64,000 nucleotides of DNA, from positions 27,429 through 91,428 of the forward strand of contig CAKPIT010000006.1 in the NCBI GenBank assembly GCA_934162445.1. Reading direction: 5' to 3'. Positions 44,788-53,372 of the stretch are shown piece by piece. Numbering within the stretch: the stretch's first letter is position 1; each line of letters begins with the position of its first letter. Origin of the DNA: an uncultured Bacilli bacterium. GTDB taxonomy: Bacteria; Bacillota_I; Bacilli_A; RF39; UBA660. A program made the position numbers and the translations under genes. The notes beneath the pieces were generated by a model, which saw only the letters and a program-made list of their open reading frames with translations, was not told the DNA's origin and did no database searches.

Positions 44788-45309
44788 ATGATAAGCGAAA
44801 TCAGTAATTGTTCTAAATGTAGTCTATGTAAAAATCAAAAACCATTATTAGATAACACTTTAAAATGTGATATCATGTGGGTAGGATTATCAGCTAAAAA
44901 AGTAACTGATATAATTCAAAGTATTCCTTTAGATAATGATACTAATAGTGGAAAAATCATTGAATTAATAGAAAGTAAATTAGCTAATTTCAAATTTTAT
45001 AAAACTAATTTAGTTAAATGTTTACCCTTAGATGAAAATCATAAATTAAGATATCCTAATCAAAGTGAAATGACTTCTTGCCTTAGTAATTTACTATTAG
45101 AAATAAATACTTTACATCCTAAAATCATCTTTGCTTTAGGTAAGAAAACCTATAATTTCATTTATAAATATTTCACTACTAACCATCTAGATACAACTAA
45201 CTTAATTTATATTGAACATCCATCATACATCTATGTTTACAAACGAAAATATATTGATGAATACGTTAATAAAATAGTTAATATCTGCAACACAAAATTA
45301 ACAAAATAA
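44788..45309 (+). CDS. Divergent uracil-DNA-glycosylase-fold protein with Fe-S cysteines
   Basis: A 173-residue protein with Cys pairs as in family 4 uracil-DNA glycosylases: CSKCSLC at residues 8-14, then NLVKCLP and EMTSC about 20 residues further, plus KIIFALGKKTYNFI and the HPSY motif near the end. The normal active-site sequence GEAPG..E is replaced by VGLSAKKV, so base excision activity is doubtful. It may be an inactive or altered-specificity relative. No clear ribosome site is visible; translation probably couples with the CYTH gene, which ends three bases before. Confidence 0.65.
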   Translation: MISEISNCSKCSLCKNQKPLLDNTLKCDIMWVGLSAKKVTDIIQSIPLDNDTNSGKIIELIESKLANFKFYKTNLVKCLPLDENHKLRYPNQSEMTSCLSNLLLEINTLHPKIIFALGKKTYNFIYKYFTTNHLDTTNLIYIEHPSYIYVYKRKYIDEYVNKIVNICNTKLTK

Positions 45310-45310
45310 A

Positions 45311-45338
45311 AACAGGTTTAATTTCAAACCTGTTATTT
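45311..45338. terminator. Bidirectional terminator
   Basis: AACAGGTTT (45311-45319) pairs with AAACCTGTT (45326-45334) around a six-base loop, with A/T runs on both sides. It serves the converging UDG-like and DUF4173-like genes. Confidence 0.85.
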
Positions 45339-46535
45339 TAATAATAAATTAATAAACCAATCATTACATATATACAAATTAATAATGTAAGTTATAATCA
45401 TGATCATCATAAATATTAATCCATCATTTTTAACTTCTGATATTATCTTTTTAATAATAACTCCAAATAATATTAATTCCATTAGTAAAAATAATATTAC
45501 CTGTAATCTAAGAATAGTAAATCCAAATTTTGCAATATATAAATACATCCGGTAATAAGAATTAAATATTAATAGAATAGAGAAGGTTATTAACAATAAA
45601 ACTAATATCTTAATTATTTTATTTTCATTAATTACGTTAGTCTTATAAAGTAAATATAAAATTATAGAAAAATTAATTAACGTTACGGTTAATAATTCAA
45701 AGAATCCTTCTCTTGCATAACTTGAATATATATAACCAGTAGGAAGTCTTAAAAAGTTCCCACATACTTTAGATATTTCTGATATTAAAAATAAAACAAA
45801 TACAAAATTAATAATACTAAGGGCAGTAATAATAATTGTATTATCAATATTAATAAGTTTATTTTCTCTCATTTTTATATCCCTACATTTAATAAGATTA
45901 ATTCCTAATGAAAATAAAGTGATAAAGAAGAAAATAAATTTTATAATAAGACCAGTATCAAAATTAATATTTATGTTAAATGCTATTTTCGTTAAAAAAC
46001 TATCAAAATAATCATCAGCACTTGCCAGTAAAAATACGATAATAACACTTATCATTATTCCTATAGCAATTCCTAAAATAACATTAATTATTTTTTTACT
46101 TTTCTTAGTTGCAATATCCTTTTTTAAGTAAATTAGATTCTTAAATAAATTCTTAGGAAACAAATTAAAGCCCAGTGTAATATTATTAAATGCTATTTTA
46201 TAATTTTTATTAGTAAGCATTAATAAATATATAGAAATAATAACGGGGAGAATAAAGATATTTAAAAATTCATTAGTACCATCTAAGTTCCCCTTTAAAA
46301 ATAAAAGAATTAAATTACTAAAAATTATAAGCATAATTGGAATTAACATAAAATAAGCTTTCTTATTTATATCTTTATCCTTTATAACTAACATAGTACT
46401 TGCTATAACTATTAAAAGAAAAGGAAACATAATAGTCTTAAAGTAAAAATCTATTTCTAATTTACCTACAGCTACAATTAAAAGAGCACTAACTAAAGGA
46501 ATCAGTATTTGTTCTTTTGTTAATTTTTTATTCAT
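45333..46535 (-). CDS. DUF4173/DUF4153-like multi-pass membrane protein
   Basis: A 400-residue protein with about ten or eleven hydrophobic segments, including a central VIIVFLLASADDYFDSFL, a landmark I recall from the DUF4173/DUF4153 family. Function unknown. ATG 46535 has AGGAG eight bases upstream and is preferred over GTG 46544. The first bases overlap the end of the XRE gene, so it is the third gene of a DUF2975-XRE-DUF4173-like operon. Confidence 0.75.
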   Translation of the reverse strand: MNKKLTKEQILIPLVSALLIVAVGKLEIDFYFKTIMFPFLLIVIASTMLVIKDKDINKKAYFMLIPIMLIIFSNLILLFLKGNLDGTNEFLNIFILPVIISIYLLMLTNKNYKIAFNNITLGFNLFPKNLFKNLIYLKKDIATKKSKKIINVILGIAIGIMISVIIVFLLASADDYFDSFLTKIAFNININFDTGLIIKFIFFFITLFSLGINLIKCRDIKMRENKLINIDNTIIITALSIINFVFVLFLISEISKVCGNFLRLPTGYIYSSYAREGFFELLTVTLINFSIILYLLYKTNVINENKIIKILVLLLITFSILLIFNSYYRMYLYIAKFGFTILRLQVILFLLMELILFGVIIKKIISEVKNDGLIFMMIMIITYIINLYICNDWFINLLLK

Positions 46536-46740
46536 AAATATCACTCCTATACTCTAAGATATCACTCGGTTGACAATTAAGAACTTTGCAAATTACTTCC
46601 AAAGTTGAAAACCGAATCGCCCGAGCCTTATTGTTTTTTAATATAGAAAGATTAACAGTTGTAATACCTGTTTTTTCACTAAGTTCATTTAATGACATCT
46701 TTCTTTTAGCCATCATAACATCTAAATTAACTACTATCAT
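46528..46740 (-). CDS. Small XRE regulator (YozG-like)
   Basis: A 70-residue HTH-only protein: KRKMSLNELSEKTGITTVNL, then SILKNNKARAIRFSTLEVIC and NCQPSDILEY. This is the YozG/HTH_26-like type that accompanies DUF2975 membrane proteins in many Bacillota. Its ribosome site is a run of nine G (46744-46752) three bases before the ATG, an unusual arrangement. It probably binds the palindrome at 47218-47240 upstream of the operon. Confidence 0.9.
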   Translation of the reverse strand: MIVVNLDVMMAKRKMSLNELSEKTGITTVNLSILKNNKARAIRFSTLEVICKVLNCQPSDILEYRSDIYE

Positions 46741-46743
46741 ATT

Positions 46744-46752
46744 CCCCCCCCC
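46744..46752 (-). repeat. Nine-G homopolymer used as ribosome site
   Basis: Nine consecutive C on the plus strand (G in the message) span the gap between the DUF2975 stop and the XRE start. In such AT-rich DNA this run is exceptional. Changes in its length by slippage would alter spacing to the ATG and could switch XRE translation. Confidence 0.8.
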
Positions 46753-47204
46753 TAAACCGTAAAGTCTACTTCCGTCTTATATTTTATAGCCATTTTTATA
46801 ACTTCTGCTAACACATAAAATGCAAGTGACATTAAAAAACATAATAATGCAACTACAAAAGTAAGAAGATTAGGAATAAAAATAGCCTTAATTATAACAA
46901 TCAAAAACAATATCATAAACATAACAGCCATTACTTTTAAATAATCTTCAATTTCTTTTCTAAAAGGACTACCTTTATAAATAATATTAAAAAGCCTTAT
47001 CAATTCATAAACAATAAAAAGTCCAATTAAATAACATGAATAGAATGCTATTTTATAAATCAGTAAATGATTATTAAATGTTTCTATAGTTGTATCTTTA
47101 AACATATCGTAAAGCTTAGGCATAAATGGTAAAGATATAACACCAAAGAATAATATAATTATTAAAATAATAGAAATAATTTTAGAAATAAAACTTTTTT
47201 TCAT
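46752..47204 (-). CDS. DUF2975 membrane protein
   Basis: A 150-residue protein with four hydrophobic segments and the family landmark GSPFRKE in the middle (about residues 78-84). DUF2975 proteins are four-helix membrane proteins of unknown function that almost always precede a small XRE gene, as here. The start ATG 47204 follows GAGGTGAAAGT. It is the first gene of the minus-strand operon. Confidence 0.88.
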   Translation of the reverse strand: MKKSFISKIISIILIIILFFGVISLPFMPKLYDMFKDTTIETFNNHLLIYKIAFYSCYLIGLFIVYELIRLFNIIYKGSPFRKEIEDYLKVMAVMFMILFLIVIIKAIFIPNLLTFVVALLCFLMSLAFYVLAEVIKMAIKYKTEVDFTV

Positions 47205-47217
47205 ACTTTCACCTCAC

Positions 47218-47250
47218 TTAAATACTATAACAGTATTTAATAAAAGTCAA
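47218..47250 (-). promoter_or_regulatory. Palindromic operator and promoter of the DUF2975 operon
   Basis: TTAAATACT (47218-47226) and AGTATTTAA (47232-47240) form a nine-base inverted repeat around five bases. On the minus strand TTGACT (47250-47245) precedes a -10 inside the palindrome (TAGTAT at 17 or TATAGT at 15 spacing), so a bound repressor would cover the promoter. The XRE protein encoded in the operon is the obvious ligand. Confidence 0.7.
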
Positions 47251-47362
47251 TATATTTTTAACGATAAGCATTAAATACATATTGTGGAATATCATTATAT
47301 TGCACATTAAATATCACTTAATTATGTTATAATATATGTATATTGTTATTGGGGGAGATAAA

Positions 47363-47839
47363 ATGTCAAAAATATCTAATGTATTAGTAATGCTTCAATT
47401 ATTACAAAATGGGAAAAAATATAGTATTAAGGAATTATCTGAAAAAATAGAAGTCTCTGAAAGAATGATAAGAAAGTACAAAGAAGAATTAGAATATGCC
47501 GGAATATATATAGAAACTATTAGAGGACCATATGGTGGTTATGTTTTAAATCAAAATATAAGAATACCACAAAAACCAATAAGAAAAGAATTAATTAAGC
47601 TTAATAATAAAGAATACTATAACATTTTAAGTAAATGCATTAATAACAGAATAAAATGTTATATTGAGTATTATTCAAAAGAACATGATAAAATAACAAA
47701 AAGAACAATCCAACCATATGATTTAATTGTTTTTGACAACGAGTGGGGTGTAGCAGCCTATTGTGAAAAGAAACAAGAAATAAGACATTTTTATTTAAAT
47801 AGAATTAGTAAATTAGAAATTTGCAATGAAAGATTTTAA
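47363..47839 (+). CDS. HTH and WYL-domain transcriptional regulator
   Basis: A 158-residue protein with an N-terminal HTH of the HTH_11 type (YSIKELSEKIEVSERMIRKY, then GPYGGYVL) and a short WYL-like domain (CYIEYYSKEHDKITKRTIQP, VAAYCEKKQEIRHFYLNRIS). WYL domains sense nucleic acid or small ligands. It lacks the C-terminal extension of long WYL regulators. ATG 47363 behind GGGGGAGATAA is chosen. A TATAAT lies at 47328-47333 with no clear -35. It is divergent from the DUF2975 operon. Confidence 0.85.
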   Translation: MSKISNVLVMLQLLQNGKKYSIKELSEKIEVSERMIRKYKEELEYAGIYIETIRGPYGGYVLNQNIRIPQKPIRKELIKLNNKEYYNILSKCINNRIKCYIEYYSKEHDKITKRTIQPYDLIVFDNEWGVAAYCEKKQEIRHFYLNRISKLEICNERF

Positions 47840-47897
47840 TGTGACATATATAGTACCTCTTTATAAGTTATAGTTATCTTAAGAAAGGAGAGATAAA

Positions 47898-48416
47898 ATG
47901 ATTTATATTGATTTTGACGGTGTTATATTGGACACAGAAAAATTATTATTTGAAGAATGGGAAAAAGACCCGGAAAGGTTTTCATACCCGGAATCACAAA
48001 AAATAGAATATATGCAAAAGGCAGATTGGGAGTACATTGTAAATAATTCAGCTGTTATTAATGATTCAATTTATAATTTACAACACATGGATTTAAATAA
48101 CACAGCCATATTAACAAAAGTTCACTCCCTAAGTAACGAAGCATCAGCTAAAACAAATTGGCTTAGAACTAACAGTATAAAACAAAATGTAATAATAGTG
48201 CCATATAACTATAAGAAAACAGATATTGTAAACGCTAGACATAATATACTTATAGATGATTATCTTAATAATTTAGATGATTGGGCTAAAAATGATGGAT
48301 ATCCGATATTTTTTGATCATGATAATGATAATTATGATAGTTGGCAGCAGCCTAATGTAAAATGTTATAAAAAGATATTAAGTTTATCAAGTTATACTAA
48401 AAACAACAATTTTTAA
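47898..48416 (+). CDS. HAD-superfamily phosphatase (5'-nucleotidase-like)
   Basis: A 172-residue protein beginning MIYIDFDGVILDT, the DxD nucleophile loop of HAD phosphatases. It has ILTKVHS as motif II and HNILIDDYLNNLDDW as motif IV. The layout resembles small deoxyribonucleotidase-like HAD proteins. The substrate is unknown. It starts behind AAAGGAGAGATAAA, 58 bases after the WYL regulator, and is followed 17 bases later by the kinase-like gene, so the two may act in one pathway. Confidence 0.82.
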   Translation: MIYIDFDGVILDTEKLLFEEWEKDPERFSYPESQKIEYMQKADWEYIVNNSAVINDSIYNLQHMDLNNTAILTKVHSLSNEASAKTNWLRTNSIKQNVIIVPYNYKKTDIVNARHNILIDDYLNNLDDWAKNDGYPIFFDHDNDNYDSWQQPNVKCYKKILSLSSYTKNNNF

Positions 48417-48433
48417 CTAAAAGGGGAAATGAA

Positions 48434-49444
48434 ATGCTAGAATCAAGTGTATTTACTAACTCTGAAATTATATCAGTTGTTCAAGAAGAGTATCATATCA
48501 AAGTTCGAGGGATAAGAAAAATAAATGAGGGAAGTGCTAATATTTATATTATTAACAACAATCAATATGTTCTTAAAGAATTTCCATCATGGTATACCAA
48601 AGATAATATTAATAAAGAAGCACGGATAATAACTCATCTCCAAAAAGATGGTATTCCAGTAGCCAACTATATTAAGACTATTAATAATGATTACAGTTTT
48701 CTATATAAAAATAGGGTGGTTATTCTTCAAAAATTTATTGAAGGTAAAACTTTAAAATTAAATACTGCAACGGAACAACAGATGTTTGAATCAATGGAAT
48801 ACTTAGGAAAAATTATCAAAAGTTTAGAAAGCTTAGATTTCAATCTAGAAGTAAATACTATAATTAGCCCAGAAATAATTACTGAAAATATTTTAAAACT
48901 AAAAAAATTATTATTACAAACGTCTAAAAAAGAATATTCACATATTTATAAAGATTTACAAATTAAATTAACTATTTTAGAAGATATGCAAAATAATCTA
49001 AATTTCAAAGATTTGAACCACCTTACCATAATGAATACTCATGGTGATTATAACATTCTCCAGTTTATCTATAAAAACAACCAAATTAATGCTATTTTAG
49101 ATTTTGCTAGTGCTACTAAAATGCCCATTGTTTGGGAAATAATAAGATCATACAGTTACATAGATAAAAAAGCTAAAAATGGAACAATAGATATTAATAA
49201 CCTAATAAAGTGCCTTCAAAAAATTAATAAATATATAAAACTAAATAGCTATGATCTTGAATACATGCCAATAATTTATATGCTTCAACTTGCTGGAAGT
49301 AGTTTTGGTTATAAAGAATATTTAAAAGATAATAGTAAACAAGAATTACTAACTTTTGCATATTTTAGAACCAATTTATGTCGTTATTTATATACTAATA
49401 AAGAAATAATTAGTAATGCTTTAAAAAATGAAATTTTATCCTAA
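48434..49444 (+). CDS. APH-family small-molecule kinase
   Basis: A 336-residue protein of the aminoglycoside phosphotransferase/choline kinase fold. It has INEGSANIYII (nucleotide loop), the Lys-bearing VLKEFPSW, the Brenner-like catalytic motif THGDYNILQFIY (His-Gly-Asp...Asn) and ILDFASAT as the metal-binding Asp. All catalytic residues are present. Relatives phosphorylate homoserine, choline, methylthioribose or antibiotics; nothing here chooses among them. The site AAAGGGGAAATGAA precedes the ATG. It is probably co-transcribed with the HAD gene. Confidence 0.85.
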   Translation: MLESSVFTNSEIISVVQEEYHIKVRGIRKINEGSANIYIINNNQYVLKEFPSWYTKDNINKEARIITHLQKDGIPVANYIKTINNDYSFLYKNRVVILQKFIEGKTLKLNTATEQQMFESMEYLGKIIKSLESLDFNLEVNTIISPEIITENILKLKKLLLQTSKKEYSHIYKDLQIKLTILEDMQNNLNFKDLNHLTIMNTHGDYNILQFIYKNNQINAILDFASATKMPIVWEIIRSYSYIDKKAKNGTIDINNLIKCLQKINKYIKLNSYDLEYMPIIYMLQLAGSSFGYKEYLKDNSKQELLTFAYFRTNLCRYLYTNKEIISNALKNEILS

Positions 49445-49537
49445 ATCATGTAAAAGTATGTAAAAATATAAACTATTATTAATTTATATATATTTATATG
49501 ATAGAATAAACTTAGACTTTATTTATGAGGTGCTTCT

Positions 49538-49942
49538 ATGAATTTATATGATCAAATGTTAAATATTACTGGTCTTGATAAAAAAGAAACCATAAAAACT
49601 GCTATATCTGAAGTAAAAGATGAATTAAAAGATCTAACTAAAGAACGTATGTGTCTAGTATATAACAGCCATTTATATGATAATTTATGTAGTAAACATG
49701 TCATTGCTAAATTTATCAATACCAAAGATTTAGGCTATGATTATGAACACTATTATGTCATTGTTCCAGATCAAGCCACAAATTATCTAGTAGATTTAAC
49801 ATATCCACAATTTTTTCAAGAAGAAGACTCTAGATTAAAGAATCTATATCACGAGGGATATCAACAAATAACTATTGATGATTACAGTTATTATTTAAAT
49901 AAAGTCACTGCAAATATTATTAATTCTAAAAAAACAAAATAA
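49538..49942 (+). CDS. Small protein, possible cysteine-peptidase-like fold
   Basis: A 134-residue protein without signal or membrane segment. A Cys in KERMCLVYN, a His in YEHYYVIVPD and an Asp in YLVDLTYPQFF occur in the order and spacing of papain/transglutaminase-like Cys-His-Asp folds; the strand YYVIV followed by YLVDLTY is suggestive. I do not recognise a named family. It is preceded by GAGGTGCTT and followed by a terminator, so it is a single gene. Confidence 0.55.
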   Translation: MNLYDQMLNITGLDKKETIKTAISEVKDELKDLTKERMCLVYNSHLYDNLCSKHVIAKFINTKDLGYDYEHYYVIVPDQATNYLVDLTYPQFFQEEDSRLKNLYHEGYQQITIDDYSYYLNKVTANIINSKKTK

Positions 49943-49943
49943 G

Positions 49944-49964
49944 CGAGTATCACTTACTCGTTTT
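49944..49964 (+). terminator. Short hairpin terminator
   Basis: CGAGTA (49944-49949) pairs with TACTCG (49955-49960) and is followed by four T. Confidence 0.7.
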
Positions 49965-49979
49965 CTTAAGCAAGTCTGA

Positions 49980-50008
49980 TTGTTTTTTTTCAACTAGTAA
50001 GATATAAT
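49980..50008 (+). promoter_or_regulatory. Promoter of deoD
   Basis: TTGTTT (49980-49985) and TATAAT (50003-50008) are 17 bases apart, followed by AAGGAGG before the start codon. Confidence 0.7.
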
Positions 50009-50039
50009 TAAAATATAAATCAATTATAAGGAGGATATT

Positions 50040-50750
50040 ATGACTGCACATATAGAAAGTGAAAAAAAAGATATAGCCAAAAAGGTACTTATGCCGGGTG
50101 ATCCCTTGCGGGCCAAATATATTGCCGAAAACTTTTTAGAAAACCCACGCCTTGTCAACAATGTAAGAGGTATGTTAGGTTATACCGGATATTATAAAGG
50201 TGAAGAAATAACCGTTTTTGCCTCAGGAATGGGCGGACCATCCATTGGTATTTACGCTTATGAATTATATAAATTTTATGATGTTGAAACCATCATTAGA
50301 ATAGGAACATGTGGTTCTGGTAAACAAGAAATTAATTTAAAAGATATAATTATAGCAGATAAATCCTATACACTATCAAGCTATCCTAAATTATTCTTTG
50401 ATGATGATAATAGATTATTTCCATCAACTGTAAGTCTTAATGACAAATTAGAACAAGAAGCTTTAAAAAGTAACATCCATACAGCAAGAGGAACAATCAT
50501 AACCAGTGATATATTTGATGTTTATGTTGATAAGGAAAGATATTTAAATTTGTATCCCAAAGATGATTATTTAGCTTATGAAATGGAAGCTGCTATTCTT
50601 TTTGCCATTGCTAAACACTTAACTAAAAATGCCGCTTGCCTTTTAACAGTCGTTGATTCTGAATTTACTAATAGTAGTTTATCAAGTGCTGAAAGAGAAC
50701 ATAGTCTAAATGATATGATTAAATTAAGTCTTAATACTTTAGTGAATTAG
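50040..50750 (+). CDS. deoD: Purine-nucleoside phosphorylase, DeoD type
   Basis: A 236-residue hexameric-type phosphorylase that splits purine nucleosides with phosphate. Family features: MPGDPLRAKYIAENFLENPR (phosphate loop), GMGGPSIGIYAYEL, IRIGTCGSG, EMEAAILFAIA (ribose-binding Met/Glu) and a final TVVDSEF where Escherichia coli DeoD has TVSDH. The catalytic Asp is thus kept, but its neighbours differ, so base preference may be changed. Length is normal. Confidence 0.95.
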   Translation: MTAHIESEKKDIAKKVLMPGDPLRAKYIAENFLENPRLVNNVRGMLGYTGYYKGEEITVFASGMGGPSIGIYAYELYKFYDVETIIRIGTCGSGKQEINLKDIIIADKSYTLSSYPKLFFDDDNRLFPSTVSLNDKLEQEALKSNIHTARGTIITSDIFDVYVDKERYLNLYPKDDYLAYEMEAAILFAIAKHLTKNAACLLTVVDSEFTNSSLSSAEREHSLNDMIKLSLNTLVN

Positions 50751-50789
50751 ATAAAAGAAAAAGTACATACTAAAATAGAGGTGTTATTT

Positions 50790-52058
50790 ATGGAATATAT
50801 AAAAAAAGAACAAGGTGCTTACAATTTACACATTATAAAAACAAAACAATATAAAACAATAACGGTTAAACTATACTTTAAAGAACAAGTAGAAAAAGAA
50901 AATATTACCAAAAGAAATTTTTTAGCAAGAGTAATGATGTTATCAACTAAAGACTATCCTACTAAAGTTGAACTAACTAAAGCTGAACAAAATCTTTATG
51001 CCGCTAATATTTCTGGTTCCACCCGCAGGCTTGGTAACTATTTAGATACCAGTATTAGTCTTCGAGTATTAAATGATAAGTACACAGAAGAAAATAATTT
51101 TAAAAAGAGTCTTGAATTATTAAGCTCTATTATTTTTAACCCTAATGTAACTAATAATGCATTTAATGAACGTGAGTTTAACATTGTTTATGAAGAATAT
51201 AAATCTGATTTAAATACCATCAAAGAAGATAAAAGAACTTATAGTTTAATTAGATGCTTAGAAAATACTTCAACCGGTATAGTTGGTTATCGTGGTATTG
51301 GCTACCTTGAAGATTTAGAAAAAATAACTCCTCAAAACTTATATGAGTATTATCAAAAAGTAATTAATAATAATGCTGTTGATATATTTGTTCTAGGGGA
51401 TGTTGATGAAAAAGAAATAAGTAATTTATTTAGAGCCTATTTTAAAAACAATGTTTATAAAAAACCCCCAGTTAAGGCTATCGTTTCATCGGATAAATCT
51501 CGTAAAATAAAAGAAATTAAAGAAACGATACCTTCAGAACAAGATAATTTAGTTATCACTCTTTCTTTAAATGATTTAACAAGTTATGAACGAAATTATC
51601 CGTTATCACTTCTAAATACCATTTTAGGTGGAGGTACAGAATCTTTACTTTTTAATGAAGTAAGAGAAAAATCATCCCTTGCATACACTATCAGTAGTAC
51701 TCCTAATAAACTGGATAATTTAATAATTATTCGTGGTGGTATCACGAAAGGAAAAACCACTGAAGCTATTAGCATCATCAAAAAAATACTTAAATCATTA
51801 GCAGCGGGTAAAATAACTGAAGAAATGATTGCAAGAGCCAAAGAATATTATATCAGTGCTCTTGATGACATCGTAGAAAGTACCTTCCAAATTATTGAAA
51901 GTTATTACATGATTGAACTATTAAAAGTTGATGATATTGAAACTAAACGGAAAAAAATAAAAGAAGTAACTAAAGAAGAAATTATTAATGTTGCTAAAAA
52001 AATAAAGATTAATACTATTTATATATTAGAGGGGAGTGATAATCTTGGAAAAAATTGA
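50790..52058 (+). CDS. yfmF: YfmF-type M16 peptidase-like protein (catalytically inactive half)
   Basis: A 422-residue M16-fold protein that lacks the HxxEH zinc motif at the expected place and keeps the C-terminal R/Y region (NEVREKSSLAYTISS). In Bacillus the YfmF/YfmH pair is linked to modification of elongation factor P or peptide processing. ATG 50790 behind GAGGTG is preferred to GTG 50781. The 3' end overlaps the yfmH start by 14 bases, so the two subunits are coupled. Confidence 0.88.
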   Translation: MEYIKKEQGAYNLHIIKTKQYKTITVKLYFKEQVEKENITKRNFLARVMMLSTKDYPTKVELTKAEQNLYAANISGSTRRLGNYLDTSISLRVLNDKYTEENNFKKSLELLSSIIFNPNVTNNAFNEREFNIVYEEYKSDLNTIKEDKRTYSLIRCLENTSTGIVGYRGIGYLEDLEKITPQNLYEYYQKVINNNAVDIFVLGDVDEKEISNLFRAYFKNNVYKKPPVKAIVSSDKSRKIKEIKETIPSEQDNLVITLSLNDLTSYERNYPLSLLNTILGGGTESLLFNEVREKSSLAYTISSTPNKLDNLIIIRGGITKGKTTEAISIIKKILKSLAAGKITEEMIARAKEYYISALDDIVESTFQIIESYYMIELLKVDDIETKRKKIKEVTKEEIINVAKKIKINTIYILEGSDNLGKN

Positions 52059-53331
52059 CTTAAAAAAAGTAGATAAAACAATATATCGTGAAGTTTTAGA
52101 TAATGGTCTAGAAATTATTATTATTCCCAATGATCAAATTAGTAATAAAAAGAACTATTACTTTAACTATGGAACCTATTATGGTGCCATAAATAATGAA
52201 TTTATTCCCTATGAAAAAACAAAAATGACAAAATATCCATATGGAATTGCTCATTTTCTTGAACATAAATTATTTGAAAATGAAACGGGTGAAAAAACTT
52301 TTGATTTTTTTGCCAAAAGTGGTAGTTATGTTAATGCTTTTACTAGTTATAAAACAACTTGTTATGTTGTAACAGGTAATAAAAGTTTAGAAGAAAACCT
52401 TGAATATTTATTAAACTTTGTCAATACACCATATTTTACTAATGAAAATGTTCAAAAAGAGCAGGGGATTATTGATGAAGAAATTAGAATGTATGAAGAT
52501 GATCCAGACTTTTTAGCTGTTAAAACCCTTAATAAAAACATGTTTAAAAATCTCCCTTACAATACACCTGTCGCCGGTAGTTGTGATACTATCAAGAAAA
52601 TAACTAAACAAAAACTTTATGAATGCTATCATACCTTTTATAAGCCAAGCAACATGTTTTTAGTAGTAGGGGGCAAAGTAAATCCAAAAGAAATAGTAAG
52701 AATAGTTAGTAATACCTTAAGTAAATTCAACTTACCTAAAACTAAAGATATTAAAAGGAAAAGTTATAAGGAACCCCTAGAGCCTGTCAAAGATTATGAA
52801 GAATTAAAAGTAGATGTTAAAATAGACAAAGTTGCCATCGGTTACAAAATGGCCCGTTCTAATTTTACTATCAAAAATGACATTCTCTTAAATTTATACT
52901 TAAATATGATTACATCTCTATGCTTTGGTTCTAGCTCTAAATTCAAAGAGGAAATGCGTGAATTAAAACTAGTAAGTCGTTCTGGCTATTACTTTCAAAA
53001 TCTTGGCGATATTATAACCTTTAATGTTGAAGCTGATTGCTTTAATACTGATTTATATCTAAAAAAATTAACAAAATATTTAGAAAATTTAACTATCTTA
53101 GACGAAGATTTAGAAAGAATTAAAAAAGTTTGGATTGCTAGTGAAGTAATAAAGAGTGATTATGCTGATGCTTTAGTAGACTCTGCTGTAGATGATTTAA
53201 TCAATTATAACAAAATTGTTACTAATTATGTTGATTTAATTAAAAGTATGAATATCCTAACAATGCAAGAAGTTTTAAAAGGTATTGACTTCACCAAAAA
53301 ATCTTTAGTTAAAATATTAAAAGACAAATAA
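52045..53331 (+). CDS. yfmH: YfmH-type M16 zinc peptidase (TTG start)
   Basis: A 428-residue active M16B peptidase. It has the inverted zinc motif HFLEHKLFE (HxxEH) at about residue 68, a downstream Glu in EEIRMYEDDPDF, and NAFTSYKTTCYVV. It pairs with YfmF. TTG 52045 is preferred because GAGGGGAG sits nine bases upstream; GTG 52036 overlaps that site. The gene ends before a bidirectional hairpin. Confidence 0.9.
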   Translation: MEKIDLKKVDKTIYREVLDNGLEIIIIPNDQISNKKNYYFNYGTYYGAINNEFIPYEKTKMTKYPYGIAHFLEHKLFENETGEKTFDFFAKSGSYVNAFTSYKTTCYVVTGNKSLEENLEYLLNFVNTPYFTNENVQKEQGIIDEEIRMYEDDPDFLAVKTLNKNMFKNLPYNTPVAGSCDTIKKITKQKLYECYHTFYKPSNMFLVVGGKVNPKEIVRIVSNTLSKFNLPKTKDIKRKSYKEPLEPVKDYEELKVDVKIDKVAIGYKMARSNFTIKNDILLNLYLNMITSLCFGSSSKFKEEMRELKLVSRSGYYFQNLGDIITFNVEADCFNTDLYLKKLTKYLENLTILDEDLERIKKVWIASEVIKSDYADALVDSAVDDLINYNKIVTNYVDLIKSMNILTMQEVLKGIDFTKKSLVKILKDK

Positions 53332-53335
53332 AAAG

Positions 53336-53360
53336 GACATTTCTTAGCGAAATGTCTTTC
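53336..53360. terminator. Bidirectional terminator
   Basis: GACATTTC (53336-53343) pairs with GAAATGTC (53349-53356) around TTAGC, with A-rich and T-rich flanks. It serves yfmH and the converging surface-protein gene. Confidence 0.85.
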
Positions 53361-53372
53361 TTTATTAGTTAA

